DNA of 64,000 nucleotides. Origin: Streptomyces tuirus (GTDB lineage Bacteria; Actinomycetota; Actinomycetes; Streptomycetales; Streptomycetaceae). Of the stretch, positions 53,504 to 63,246 are shown piece after piece. Positions within the stretch are counted from its first letter, which is position 1. Every line of letters starts with the position of its first letter. The notes beneath the pieces were generated by a model. That model worked only from the letters and a program-made list of their open reading frames with translations. It did not search any database and was not told where the DNA came from. The translations under genes were made by a program, and so were the position numbers. The stretch spans positions 4,891,501-4,955,500 of the forward strand of contig JAGTPG010000002.1 of assembly GCA_018195615.1 (NCBI GenBank), in the 5' to 3' direction.

Positions 53504-53528
53504 AAGATACGGACTAGCCGGTTTTTTT
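53504..53528. promoter_or_regulatory. Receptor-box-like site between afsA-like and scbR-like genes
   Basis: AAGATACGGACTAGCCGG then a run of T lies between the divergent AfsA and TetR genes. The ACTAGCCGGTTTT part resembles known ScbR/ArpA boxes. Confidence 0.5.
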
Positions 53529-53617
53529 CAAAGGGTGAGCCTCACCGCCTGGACGGGCTCCCGCGCCCCGCTGCACAGCGATTTCACTGGGATCGACGGA
53601 GATCAGGGAGGCATCCG

Positions 53618-54364
53618 ATGGCGCGACAGGAGCGCGCGATCCGTACCCGGCGGACCATCCTGGAGGCGGCCGCGGCCGTCTTCGACGAACGCGGCTACAC
53701 CTCGGCGACCATCGGGGAGATCCTGGACCGGGCGGGCGTCACCAAGGGCGCGCTGTACTTTCATTTCGGCTCCAAGGAGGAGCTGGCGGTAGGGGTGTTC
53801 GAGGAACAGCTCGCGATCGCCCTCCCGCCGCAGTCCAGCAAGCTCCAGGAACTCGTCGACTCCGGTCTGGTGCTGGCCCGGCGGCTGCGGTCCGAACCGC
53901 TGGTGCGGGCCAGTGTGGGGCTCGCCCTGGACCAGGGGGCCATGGACCTGGACCGCACGCCGGCCTTCGGCATGTGGTTCGACCAGAACGTGCAGCGGCT
54001 GGCCGAGGGGAAGGCGCAGGGCGAACTGCTGCCGCATGTCGACGTGGCGGAGACGGCGGAGCTGCTGGTCGGCAGTTTCTCGGGGGTGCAGCTGCTGTCC
54101 CAGCTGCGCAGCCAGCGGCAGGATCTGGAGCGCCGAGTCGTCGTGATGTTCGAACACTTCCTGCCGAGTATCGCCGTCCCGGCGGTGCTGGCCCGTCTCG
54201 ACATCTCGGTGGAGCGGGCCGAGCGGGTGCTGGCGGAGGGGCGGGTGCAGGCGGCGGCCGTACCGGCGCAGCCTTCGCCGGGGGTGGTGCAGGCTTCGCC
54301 CGGGGCGGTGCAGGCTTCGCCCGGGGCGGTGCAGGCTTCGCCCGGGGCGGTGCAGGCTTCGTAG
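53618..54364 (+). CDS. ScbR/ArpA-type butyrolactone receptor (second copy)
   Basis: 248 residues, ATG 53618 after CAGGGAGG. HTH RRTILEAAAAVFDERGYTSA, then AGVTKGALYFHFGSKEELA; the ligand domain is typical through about residue 215. The tail has a 7-residue repeat VQASPGA encoded by a 21-bp tandem repeat. Divergent from the AfsA gene, so probably the hormone receptor controlling this cluster. Confidence 0.9.
   Translation: MARQERAIRTRRTILEAAAAVFDERGYTSATIGEILDRAGVTKGALYFHFGSKEELAVGVFEEQLAIALPPQSSKLQELVDSGLVLARRLRSEPLVRASVGLALDQGAMDLDRTPAFGMWFDQNVQRLAEGKAQGELLPHVDVAETAELLVGSFSGVQLLSQLRSQRQDLERRVVVMFEHFLPSIAVPAVLARLDISVERAERVLAEGRVQAAAVPAQPSPGVVQASPGAVQASPGAVQASPGAVQAS
54266..54361 (+). repeat. 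21-bp tandem repeat at the end of the receptor gene
   Basis: One degenerate, three perfect and one partial copy of GTGCAGGCTTCGCCCGGGGC+G, coding for VQASPGA units at the C-terminus. Three identical copies suggest recent slippage and likely length variation between strains. Confidence 0.9.
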
Positions 54365-54503
54365 CCGGCGCCGGGGCCCAGGCCGGGTCTCCGGGTGGTT
54401 GTCCACAGCCAGGGAGTTGTCCACAGGGTCTGACGCGTTTCGGCCGCCGGTTGTACGGTCGGCACGAGTTGATGTTCGTGCGCGTGCGGGGGAGGCGGTC
54501 GGT

Positions 54504-55937
54504 ATGACCAGGGCTGGAGCAGAGGCCGGAAAGACGGCGGGAGACGGGGCGCCGCGTCGGCTGCCCCGGGTGCGGGGCTTCGCCGAGTGGCCGGCCGAGG
54601 GATCACCCAAGGACGAGGGCAAGGCCCTGCGCAAGCGGATCCCACGCGGCGCGCACGCCACGCTCGACCTGGACGCGTCCCGCCCCGACGCGGTGAGCGC
54701 GGTCGAGGAGTCGAGCCGCGGCAGGCTGCCCGAGCTCACCCCGATCCGGGTCGGCCGCATGGCCGCCACACCGTTCGCGTTCCTGCGCGGTGCCGCCGGT
54801 CTCATGGCGTACGACCTGGCGCGCACCCCCATGACCCGGATCCGGGCGCAGATCTGCGGTGACGCGCACGCGGCCAACTTCGGCCTGTACGGCGACGCGC
54901 GCGGCGGCCTCGTCATCGATCTGAACGACTTCGACGAGACGGTGCCCGGCCCCTGGGAGTGGGACCTCAAGCGCCTCACGACGTCCCTGGTGCTCGCGGG
55001 CCGGGAGGCGGGCGCCGACGAGGACCGGTGCCGCAAGGCGGCCTACGACGCGGTGGGCGCCTACCGCCGCACCATGCGGCTGCTGGCCAAGCTCCCGGTG
55101 CTGGACGCGTGGAACGCCATCGCGGACGAGGAGCTCGTCTCCCACACGGACGCCCATGACCTGCTCGGCACGCTGGAGCGGGTCTCCGAGAAGGCCCGCC
55201 ACAACACCAGCGGCCGTTTCGCCGCCAAGTCGACGGAGGCCACCGAGGACGGCGGGCGGCGCTTCGTCGACGCCCCGCCGGTGCTGCGGCGCGTTCCGGA
55301 CGCGGAGGCCGCCGCGGTGGCGGCGTCCCTCGAGGAGTACGCCGGCACCCTGTCGGAGGACCGCCTGCCGCTCCTCGCCCGGCACGCGGTGCACGACGTG
55401 GCGTTCCGCGTCGTAGGCACCGGCAGCGTCGGCACCCGGTCGTACGTCGTCCTGCTGCTGGACCACCGGGGCGAGCCGCTGGTGCTCCAGGTGAAGGAGG
55501 CGCGGGCGTCGGCGCTGGTGCCGCATCTGGTGACGGCCGGCTTCGAGGCGCCGCAGCCCGAACACGAGGGGCGGCGGGTCGTGCTCGGCCAGAAGCGGAT
55601 GCAGGTCGTCAGCGACATGCTGCTGGGCTGGACGACGGTCGACGGGCTTCCCTTCCAGGTCCGCCAGTTCCGCAACCGCAAGGGCAGCGTCGACCCGGCC
55701 GCCCTGGCCGCCGACCAGATGGACGACTATGGCCGGATGACCGGAGCGTTGCTGGCCCGTGCCCACTCCCACAGCGTCGATCCGCGGCTCATCGCGGGGT
55801 ACTGCGGGAAGAGCGAGGAACTGGACGAGGCGATCGCGGGCTTCGCCGTGGCCTGTGCCGACCGGACCGAGGCGGACCATTCGGACTTGGTGAGGGCCGT
55901 GCGGGAGGGCCGGATCGCGGCGGAGATGGGGGTGTGA
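54504..55937 (+). CDS. DUF2252 family protein
   Basis: 477 residues, ATG 54504 after GGGGGAGG. Kinase-like DUF2252 blocks: QICGDAHAANFGLYG, VIDLNDFDETVPGPWEWDLK and LQVKEARASAL. Function unknown; the fold resembles aminoglycoside-phosphotransferase-type kinases (GDAHxxN, DFD). It stands outside the metabolite cluster and is common in actinobacteria. Confidence 0.88.
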   Translation: MTRAGAEAGKTAGDGAPRRLPRVRGFAEWPAEGSPKDEGKALRKRIPRGAHATLDLDASRPDAVSAVEESSRGRLPELTPIRVGRMAATPFAFLRGAAGLMAYDLARTPMTRIRAQICGDAHAANFGLYGDARGGLVIDLNDFDETVPGPWEWDLKRLTTSLVLAGREAGADEDRCRKAAYDAVGAYRRTMRLLAKLPVLDAWNAIADEELVSHTDAHDLLGTLERVSEKARHNTSGRFAAKSTEATEDGGRRFVDAPPVLRRVPDAEAAAVAASLEEYAGTLSEDRLPLLARHAVHDVAFRVVGTGSVGTRSYVVLLLDHRGEPLVLQVKEARASALVPHLVTAGFEAPQPEHEGRRVVLGQKRMQVVSDMLLGWTTVDGLPFQVRQFRNRKGSVDPAALAADQMDDYGRMTGALLARAHSHSVDPRLIAGYCGKSEELDEAIAGFAVACADRTEADHSDLVRAVREGRIAAEMGV

Positions 55938-56017
55938 CCCAGCTGGGCCCCGTCACCAGCGGGCAGCGGGCAGAGCACGGACACACGCCCCACGCGACCG
56001 TGACCTAGGCTGGTCGG

Positions 56018-56833
56018 GTGACGACCCCGGAAGCTGAGCAGGATGGTGGCGACGCCCCCCGGCCCGAGGCGCGGCTCGAGCGGGCCGTGCGGGCCGCCGA
56101 GCAGGCGTTGATCGAGTACGAGATCGCCGTGGAGACCTTCCGCGTCGAGGTCGAGAACTTCTCCCGGCTGCACGAACAGAAGCTCGGCCCGCTGTACGCC
56201 CGCCTCGAAGACCTGGATGCCCGGATCCTCGAGGCCAGGGCCGCCCGCAGCGGCGACCCCGAGGACCGGCGCCGCGCGGAAGAGGCCCGGGCCCGCCTCG
56301 CACCGATCCCCGGCGTCGAGGAACTGCTGCACGGCTGGATGGACGACAGCGGTCTGTTCCCGGAGGCCGTGGCGATGCTCACGGAACAGGCGGTGCGGCC
56401 ACCGCAGCGGGTCCGCCCCAGCGAGGAGGCCCGCAAGCTCTACCGGGACCTGGCCCGCAAGGCCCACCCGGACCTGGCCCAGGAGGAGAAGGAACGCGAG
56501 CGGCGCGAGGAGTTCATCACCCGGGTGAACGCCGCTTACGCCCGGGGCGACGAGGCGGAGCTGCGCGAGCTCGCCGAGGAGTGGGCCAAGGGGCCCGAGC
56601 TGAAGCGGGGCCCGAGCCGCGCCGAGGAGCTCTACGCCCGGCTCGAATGGCTCGCCCAGCGCAAGGAGCTGCTCGCCCTGCTCGCCAAGGAGCTGGAGGA
56701 GAGCGCCATCGGCCACATGCTGCAGCTGGCCCCGGACGACCCGGACGGTCTCCTGGACGAGATCGGGCAGCAGCTGCTCACCCAGGTCGCCGAGCGGGAG
56801 AACGAGCTGGCCGCGCTGCTCGCGGAGGGCTGA
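56018..56833 (+). CDS. J-domain-like protein
   Basis: 271 residues, GTG 56018. Charged helical protein with a coiled-coil-like N-terminal part (AEQALIEYEIAVETFRVEVE) and a J-like segment LYRDLARKAHPDLAQEEKE holding HPD near residue 150. May act as a co-chaperone. Confidence 0.75.
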   Translation: MTTPEAEQDGGDAPRPEARLERAVRAAEQALIEYEIAVETFRVEVENFSRLHEQKLGPLYARLEDLDARILEARAARSGDPEDRRRAEEARARLAPIPGVEELLHGWMDDSGLFPEAVAMLTEQAVRPPQRVRPSEEARKLYRDLARKAHPDLAQEEKERERREEFITRVNAAYARGDEAELRELAEEWAKGPELKRGPSRAEELYARLEWLAQRKELLALLAKELEESAIGHMLQLAPDDPDGLLDEIGQQLLTQVAERENELAALLAEG

Positions 56834-56880
56834 GCCGCGCCCCGGCCGGCCGGCGCGCCGGTTCGGGTAGCGTCGGTCGT

Positions 56881-57228
56881 ATGAATTTCGGAGCTGGTGT
56901 GCCCACGGTCGCGGTCGCGGACCTCAAGGACGGCGACTTCCTGCTGGACGTCCGCGAGGACGACGAATGGAAGGCCGGTCACGCCGAAGGGGCGCTGCAC
57001 ATCCCCATCAGCGAGTTCGTCGCCCGCTACGGCGAGCTGACCGAGGCCGCCCCGCAGGACGGCCGGATCCACGTCATCTGCCGCTCCGGCGGCCGTTCCG
57101 CCCAGGTCACGATGTACCTGGCCCAGCAGGGCATCGACGCGGTGAACGTGGACGGCGGCATGCAGGTGTGGGAGGCGGCGGGGCGTGCCGTGGTGACGGA
57201 CGACGGGCAGCCCGGGTTCGTCCTCTAG
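56881..57228 (+). CDS. Rhodanese-like sulfurtransferase
   Basis: 115-residue single rhodanese domain. The active loop is HVICRSGGRSAQVT with the catalytic Cys; FLLDVREDDEWKAGH is the usual N-terminal block. Cytosolic sulfur transfer or redox role. Sits 47 bp behind the J-domain-like gene. Confidence 0.9.
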   Translation: MNFGAGVPTVAVADLKDGDFLLDVREDDEWKAGHAEGALHIPISEFVARYGELTEAAPQDGRIHVICRSGGRSAQVTMYLAQQGIDAVNVDGGMQVWEAAGRAVVTDDGQPGFVL

Positions 57229-57247
57229 CGCTCCTCGCACGGGGCGG

Positions 57248-58381
57248 TCAGGCCAGTGGGTGGGCCGCCAGCAGGTCGCCCAGGGCCTCTTCGTGCGCCG
57301 CCGCCGGGCCGAGCGACAGCTCCAGGTGCTTGGCCCAGGCGTGGTACCGGTGCAGGGGGTAGTCGACGTCGGCGCCGAACCCGCCGTGGAGATGCTGCGC
57401 GGTCTGCACGACCCGCCGTACGCCCTCCGCCGCCCAGATCTTGGCGACGGCGACGTCACCGGTGGCGGGCAGCGCGCCCGGGGCCCCGGAGGCGAGCCGC
57501 CAGGCGGCCTGCCACAGGGTGGCCTCCATCGCGCGGAGGTCGATGTAACGGTCGGCGGCCTGCACGGCCACGGCCTGGAAGGTCGCGATCGGGAAGCCGA
57601 ACTGCTCCCGCTCGCTCGTGTACTCCCCGGTCATCCGCAGCACCCGCTCCGCCAGCCCGAGCGCCAGCGCGCACGTCCCGGTGGCCAGCAGGTCCCGCAG
57701 CCACTCCCATGCCCCGTCGGCGTCGATCACGTCCCGGGCCGCCAGCCGCGCCGACTCCAGCCGCAGCTCGCCGAGCCGTTCGCCGCTGGTGGAGAACTGA
57801 TCGGCGAGGAGGACCCCCTGATGCCCGCGCGGAACCAGGGCCAGTACGGTCCGGCCCGCCCGCGTGTGCGCGGGGACGACCGTGACGTCCGCGTCGTACG
57901 CCCACGGCACCGCCGTCTGCACCCCGTCCAGTACCCACGCCTCGCCGTCCCGCCGTGCGGTCACGGCGAGCTCGGCGGGGTCGTGGCCGGTGCGGCCGTG
58001 CGCGGCGACGGTCAGCACCAGCTCGCCCCGCCCGGCCCGGGCCGGCAGGGCCGACTTCGCCTCCTCGCCGCCGTAGGCCGCCACGGCCGCCGCTGCCGCG
58101 CTGCTCTCCAGCAGCGGCACCCTGGCCAGCACCTTCGCCGACTCCCGCAGCACCAGGCAGAGCGCGATGGCGTCCAGCCCGGACCCGCCGTAGCGCTCGG
58201 CGAGCAGCAGACCGAGCAGGTCCGCGTCGGCGAGCCTGGCCCACAGCGCGTGGTCGCAGGTCTCGGCGACGGCGCCCGGGGTGAGGGCCGGGCTGGGCAC
58301 GGCGTCCGGCGCGACCTTGGCGAACACGCCCTTCGCCGCCTCGGCCGCCGCCTGCTGCTCCTCGGTGAAGGTGAAGTCCAC
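57248..58381 (-). CDS. Acyl-CoA dehydrogenase
   Basis: 377 residues, GTG 58381. Acyl-CoA dehydrogenase fold: TEEQQAAAEAAKGVFAKV, AERYGGSGLDAIALCLVLRE, YTSEREQFGFPIATFQAVAV and HLHGGFGADVDYPLHRY. The position usually taken by the catalytic Glu near the C-terminus reads as in steroid or FadE-type members. FAD-dependent oxidation of an acyl-CoA. Confidence 0.88.
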   Translation of the reverse strand: MDFTFTEEQQAAAEAAKGVFAKVAPDAVPSPALTPGAVAETCDHALWARLADADLLGLLLAERYGGSGLDAIALCLVLRESAKVLARVPLLESSAAAAAVAAYGGEEAKSALPARAGRGELVLTVAAHGRTGHDPAELAVTARRDGEAWVLDGVQTAVPWAYDADVTVVPAHTRAGRTVLALVPRGHQGVLLADQFSTSGERLGELRLESARLAARDVIDADGAWEWLRDLLATGTCALALGLAERVLRMTGEYTSEREQFGFPIATFQAVAVQAADRYIDLRAMEATLWQAAWRLASGAPGALPATGDVAVAKIWAAEGVRRVVQTAQHLHGGFGADVDYPLHRYHAWAKHLELSLGPAAAHEEALGDLLAAHPLA

Positions 58382-58665
58382 GGTGCCTGTCCTTCCGGCC
58401 GATCCCGTTGAGCTGACGGGGCGCAAGATAGAACAGGTTCTAGAAGAAGGGAATGGGCGTACGGCGGCCGCCGTAGGGTGTCACTCCTGTGCCGCGTCCG
58501 CGGTGTGGCGACGGCCACGGTCCGGACCGGCGGCCAGGGGCTGTGCCCGGGTGGGCGGCCTGAGTACCGTGCCCGTGCCGATGCCGCGCGGCGGTGCGCG
58601 GGCGGTACGACGCCCTCGCGGCCGGGCGGGCGGAACGACGGACCGGGATCGTGGAACGGGGCGGA

Positions 58666-59387
58666 ATGGACGCGTACGACGAAGGCGAACGGGGCCGTCC
58701 GCGCACATCTGACCCGCACGCCGAGCCCCGCACCGGGACAGCCGCGCTGTCCCCCCGCTACCAGATCGGTGTCGCCCTGGCGCTCGCGGTCGTCGCGATC
58801 GGGGTCTGTGTGCACCTCGGGATGACGTTCCTGCACGTCGCGCCGTTGAACACGGTCACCAGGGAGCACGGCAAGGCAATGGAGGACTGGATCTATCCGG
58901 AGTTCGAGCAGAACTGGAAGCTCTTCGCGCCGAACCCGCTGCAGCAGGACATCTCGATCCAGGTCCGGGCGTCGGTGCGCGGGACGGACGGCATGACGGT
59001 GACCACCGGCTGGTACGACCTGTCCGCCGAGGACGGCCGGGCCATCGACGGGAACCTGCTGCCCAGCCACACCCAGCAGAACGAGCTGCGCCGCGCCTGG
59101 GACTTCTTCGTCGCCACGCACGACAGCGAGAACCGCCCGGTGGGCCTGCGCGGCTCGCTCTCCGAGTCGTACCTGCGCCGGATCGTGGTGCTGCGCCTCG
59201 ACCGTGACGACGCCGTGCGCGCCGCGACCGGGGCGGCGGTGCCGTCGAGCGGGTCCAGGTCCGCTCCCGCACCAGCAACGTGCCCCCGCCCGAGTGGAGC
59301 CGGGAGAAGGTCTCCACGACGCCGTCCTACCGCGAGTTGCCGTGGTGGCCGGTGCCGCGGGCCGAGGCCGAGGGAGGAGTGCGGTGA
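58666..59387 (+). pseudogene. DUF5819 family membrane protein, frameshifted near 59,225
   Basis: One N-terminal membrane helix (VALALAVVAIGVCVHLGMTF) and the conserved FEQNWKLFAPNPLQQD. After RLDRDDAV the frame changes; the other frame reads RRDRGGGAVERVQVRSRTSN and ends ELPWWPVPRAEAEGGVR at 59387, overlapping the next gene by GTGA. Restored length about 240. Works with the HTTM protein downstream by context. Confidence 0.78.
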
Positions 59388-60595
59388 ACCGCTTCTCACT
59401 CGCCGTCTCGCGCGGCATCGCCCGCGTCACCGAGTCCGCCCTGGGTCCGTACCAGACCGCCGTGATCCGCATCGGCTTCAGCGCGACCTGGCTGCTGTTC
59501 CTGCTGCGCGAGCTCCCGCACCGCCACGAGCTCTACGGCCCCGACGGGCCCTGGAGCTGGGATCTCGCCGAACAGCTGATCGCGACGAACCGCGCCTTCA
59601 CCATCCTGATGTGGTCGGACGGCCGCCTCTGGTTCGAGATCGTCTACGCGCTCGGGATCCTCACCAGTGCCCTGCTGATGCTGGGCTGGCGCACCCGCAC
59701 CATGTCGGTGCTGTTCATGGTCGGCGTGCTGTCGCTCCAGAACCGCAGCGTCTTCATGGGCGACGGCGGCGACAACGTGCTGCACCTGATGTCGATCTAC
59801 CTGGTGTTCACCCGGTGCGCCCAGGTCTGGTCGCTGGACGCCCGCCGGGCCGCGCGCGCCCGGGCGGCCGACGAGCGGGGCGAGCGCGTCCGGGACCGGA
59901 CCGGCCCTGCCCTGTGGTGCGTGCTCGGAGCGGTGCTGGTCGCGGTGACCCTGGCCGGGCGGATGGAGGGCGACTGGCTGATACCGGCGCTGTTGTGGAC
60001 GGTGTGGCTGGCGCAGGCCCTGTGGTGGCTGGCCGGGCGCCGCGCGAAGACCGGCGAGCCACGGATCATGCTCGACGTCATCGCCCACATCGTGCACAAC
60101 GGCGCCCTGCTCGTGATCATGGCCGAAGCGTGTCTGATCTACGCGACGGCCGGCTGGTACAAGGTCCAGGGCTCCCGGTGGCAGGACGGCACGGCGGTCT
60201 ACTACCCGCTCCACCTGGAGTACTTCTCGCCCTGGCCGGCGCTCGCCGACCTGCTGTCCGCCAGCGGCACCCTCGTGATGCTCGTGACCTACGGCACCGT
60301 CCTCGTGCAGGTCGCCTTCCCGTTCACACTGTTCAACCGGCGGGTGAAGAACGTCCTGCTGGTGGCCATGATCACCGAGCACGCCGTGATCGCGGTCGTG
60401 CTCGGCCTGCCGTTCTTCTCGCTGGCGATGATCGCGGCGGACGCGGTGTTCCTCCCGACGACCTTCCTGCGCCGCCTGGGCGGCTGGGCGGCACGCGCGC
60501 GTGACCGGCTGCTGCGGCGCGAGGGCCGTGCGCCGGCCTCCGAGCAGCACACCGACGAGAGCCCCGAGGCCACGCACGTAGGCTTCCGGACATGA
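59384..60595 (+). CDS. HTTM domain membrane protein
   Basis: 403 residues, GTG 59384. Multi-pass HTTM (vitamin K gamma-carboxylase-like) protein: IRIGFSATWLLFLLRELPHR, MGDGGDNVLHLMSIYLVFTR and YATAGWYKVQGSRWQDGTAV. DUF5819 and HTTM genes commonly occur as a pair; the enzymatic role is not established. Overlaps the RNA methyltransferase gene by ATGA. Confidence 0.87.
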   Translation: MNRFSLAVSRGIARVTESALGPYQTAVIRIGFSATWLLFLLRELPHRHELYGPDGPWSWDLAEQLIATNRAFTILMWSDGRLWFEIVYALGILTSALLMLGWRTRTMSVLFMVGVLSLQNRSVFMGDGGDNVLHLMSIYLVFTRCAQVWSLDARRAARARAADERGERVRDRTGPALWCVLGAVLVAVTLAGRMEGDWLIPALLWTVWLAQALWWLAGRRAKTGEPRIMLDVIAHIVHNGALLVIMAEACLIYATAGWYKVQGSRWQDGTAVYYPLHLEYFSPWPALADLLSASGTLVMLVTYGTVLVQVAFPFTLFNRRVKNVLLVAMITEHAVIAVVLGLPFFSLAMIAADAVFLPTTFLRRLGGWAARARDRLLRREGRAPASEQHTDESPEATHVGFRT

Positions 60596-61329
60596 CCGAC
60601 CCCGTCACCGTCTGGCACCGGCTCGCCGGCAGCACCGTCCTGCTCGACGGCTTCCACGCCCTCAAGCACGCCGTGCGGTTCGGCGCCGAGGTACCGGTGG
60701 CGGTCACCGCCGACCGGGCGGCCACGCTCGCCCTCGCCGACGAACTGGCCCCGGACGTACGGGACGCGCTGGCGGCGCTGCTGACGGAGGTGCCGCACGA
60801 GACGTACACGTCGTTCGTGCCGCGCCCGCATCCCACGGCGGTGGCCGCCCTGGCGGTACGGCCGTCCCGCGAATCCAACCTGGCGAAGCTCGCGCACACG
60901 CCCCGCACGGCCCCGGTCGTGGTGCTGGACAACCCGCGCAACCTCGGCAACGCGGGCGCGGTGATCCGGCTGGCGGCCGGTTTCGGGGCGACCGGCGTGG
61001 TCACGACCGGGACGGTCGACCCCTGGCATCCGACGGTCGTCCGTGGCGGGGCGGGGCTGCACTTCGCCACCGCGGTGGAACGCCTGACGGTCGACGAATT
61101 GCCGTCCGGCCCGCTGTTCGCCCTCGACCCGGAGGGCGACGACATCCGGGGCATCAAGCTCCCGGACGACGCCGTCCTCGCGTTCGGCTCGGAACGCACC
61201 GGGCTGTCGACCGAACTACGGCTTCGTGCCGACCACTTGCTGTCCCTCCCGATGCGTCCGCAGGTCAGCAGCTACAACCTGGCGACGAGCGTGGCCATGA
61301 CCCTGTACCACTGGAGCTGCGGTGCTTAG
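60592..61329 (+). CDS. SpoU/TrmH-type RNA 2'-O-methyltransferase
   Basis: 245 residues with the three SPOUT motifs: NPRNLGNAGAVIRLAAGFG, LAFGSERTGLS and LPMRPQVSSYNLATSVAMTL. Methylates ribose in tRNA or rRNA; the substrate cannot be told from sequence. Coupled to the HTTM gene. Confidence 0.9.
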   Translation: MTDPVTVWHRLAGSTVLLDGFHALKHAVRFGAEVPVAVTADRAATLALADELAPDVRDALAALLTEVPHETYTSFVPRPHPTAVAALAVRPSRESNLAKLAHTPRTAPVVVLDNPRNLGNAGAVIRLAAGFGATGVVTTGTVDPWHPTVVRGGAGLHFATAVERLTVDELPSGPLFALDPEGDDIRGIKLPDDAVLAFGSERTGLSTELRLRADHLLSLPMRPQVSSYNLATSVAMTLYHWSCGA

Positions 61330-61398
61330 GGGCGCGGGGAACTGCGCGAACAACCACCTCCGGCCGGCACCCGCGCAACAGCCCGAGCTCCCGAGCGC

Positions 61399-63086
61399 CT
61401 AGGCCTCCCGGCGCACCTCGACCACCCGGAACCGGTTGGCCACGAACGCCCCGTCGCACAGCGCCGCACTCGCCGCCGGATTACCCCCGACCCGTGGAAG
61501 TCGGAGAACGCAGCCGTCTGGTTCACATACACCCCGCCCGTCAGATTCAGCGACAACTGCGCCGCCTCCTCCAGACAGGCCTCCTGTACGTCCTGCTCGA
61601 CCTCCGGGTCGGTCGTGTACGCCCCGACGGTCATCGCACCCTTCTCACGGACGGTCCGCCGCAACAGCGCCACCGCGTCCGAGGCCGAGTCGACGGCCAC
61701 GGCGAACGACACCGGACCGAAGCACTCGCTCATGTACGCGGCCTCCGCGTCCGGCTTGGCCCCGTCCAGCTTCACGATCACCGGCGTACGGACGACCGCC
61801 CCCGGAAGTCCGGGTTGGTGATCTCCCGGGACGCCAGGGCGACCTCGCCCAGCCCTCCCGCGGCCTCCAACCGCGCCTTCACATCCGGGTTGACGATCGC
61901 CCGAGCAGCGCGTTCGCCCGGGCGTCGTCCCCAGCAGCCCGTCCACCGCCTTGGCCAGATCCGCCACGACCTCGTCGTACGACTTGGGCCCCTGGTCCGT
62001 CGAGATGCCTGTCCGCGGCACGAGCAGGTTCTGCGGGGTCGTGCACATCTGCCCGCTGTACAGGGACAGCGAGAACGCCAGGTTGGAGAGCATGCCCTTG
62101 TAGTCGGACGTGGAGTGGACGACGACCGTGTTGACGCCGGCCTTCTCCGTGTACACCTGGGCCTGGCGGGCGTTGGCCTCCAGCCAGTCGCCGAACTCGG
62201 TCGAACCCGTGTAGTCGATGATCCGGATCTCCGGGCGCGTCGCCAGGGCCTTGGCGATGCCCTCGCCGGGGCGCTCGGCGGCCAGCGCGATCAGGTTCGG
62301 GTCGAAGCCGGTCTCGGTGAGCACCTCGCGCGCCACCTGCACGGTGAGCGCGAGCGGCAGCACCGCGCGCGGGTGGGGCTTGACCAGCACCGCGTTGCCC
62401 GTGGCGAGGGAGGCGAACAGGCCCGGGTAGCCGTTCCACGTCGGGAAGGTGTTGCAGCCGATCAGCAGGGCGATGCCGCGCGGCACCGGCGTGAACTGCT
62501 TGTTCATGGCCAGCGGGTCGCGCTTGCCCTGGGGCTTGGTCCACTCGGCGTTGTCCGGCGTGCGCACCTGCTCCACGTAGGCGTACGCCACCGCCTCCAG
62601 GCCGCGGTCCTGCGCGTGCGGCCCGCCCGCCTGGAACGCCATCATGAACGCCTGGCCGGAGGTGTGCATGACCGCGTGCGCGAACTCGTGCGTCCGGTCG
62701 CTGATGCGCTTGAGGATCTCCAGGCAGACCACCGCGCGCTGCTCCGCGCCCGCGTCCCGCCAGGCCCGCTGTCCGGCCTTCATGGCGGGCAGCAGCACGT
62801 CCAGGTCCGCGTGCGGGTACGTCACGCCCAGGTCGACGCCGTACGGGGACGTCTCGCCGCCCACCCAGTCGTCCGTGCCCGGCTGGCCGAGGTCGAGGCG
62901 GGTGCCGAGCAGGGCGTCGAAGGCGGCCTTGCCCGCCGCCGCGTCCAGGCTGCCGTTCTCCCCGTAGGCCTTGGGGTGCTCGGGGTGCGGGGACCAGTAC
63001 GCGCGTGTGCGGATCGCTTCCAGCGCCTGGTCGAGGGTGGACCGGTGCCGGGCGATCAGCTCGTGCGCCGAGAGTGCGGCGGTCAT
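61399..63086 (-). pseudogene. paaN: PaaN-type aldehyde dehydrogenase, with four apparent frameshifts
   Basis: From ATG 63086 the frame is clean through IGCNTFPTWNGYPGLFASLA, IIDYTGSTEFGDWLEANARQ and SLYSGQMCTTPQNLLVP. Then single bases seem missing near 61,926, 61,900, 61,805 and 61,487, each in a G or C run; restored text reads DDARANALLG, REITNPDFPGAVVRTP and GSGGNPAASAALCDGAF and ends at 61399. Full length about 562. PaaN takes part in phenylacetate degradation. Divergent from paaH. Confidence 0.82.
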
Positions 63087-63175
63087 GGGTGACCAACTCC
63101 TCGTCTCAAGAACTCTTCGTCGAGTTCATGACCTGGGCAGAAACCTGGGCAGGAACACTCGGACAGAGCTAGAGT

Positions 63176-63195
63176 AACCGAACGATCGGTCGGTT
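63176..63195. promoter_or_regulatory. TetR-type palindrome between paaN and paaH
   Basis: AACCGAACGATCGGTCGGTT is a 20-bp palindrome with one mismatched pair, of the ACCGACCGATCGGTCGGT type bound by PaaR-like TetR regulators. It sits between the divergent genes. Confidence 0.65.
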
Positions 63196-63246
63196 CAAGG
63201 GGGTCCGCCGCATCTGTGGAAAACCCCGTGCGGGAGGATCGCGCAC

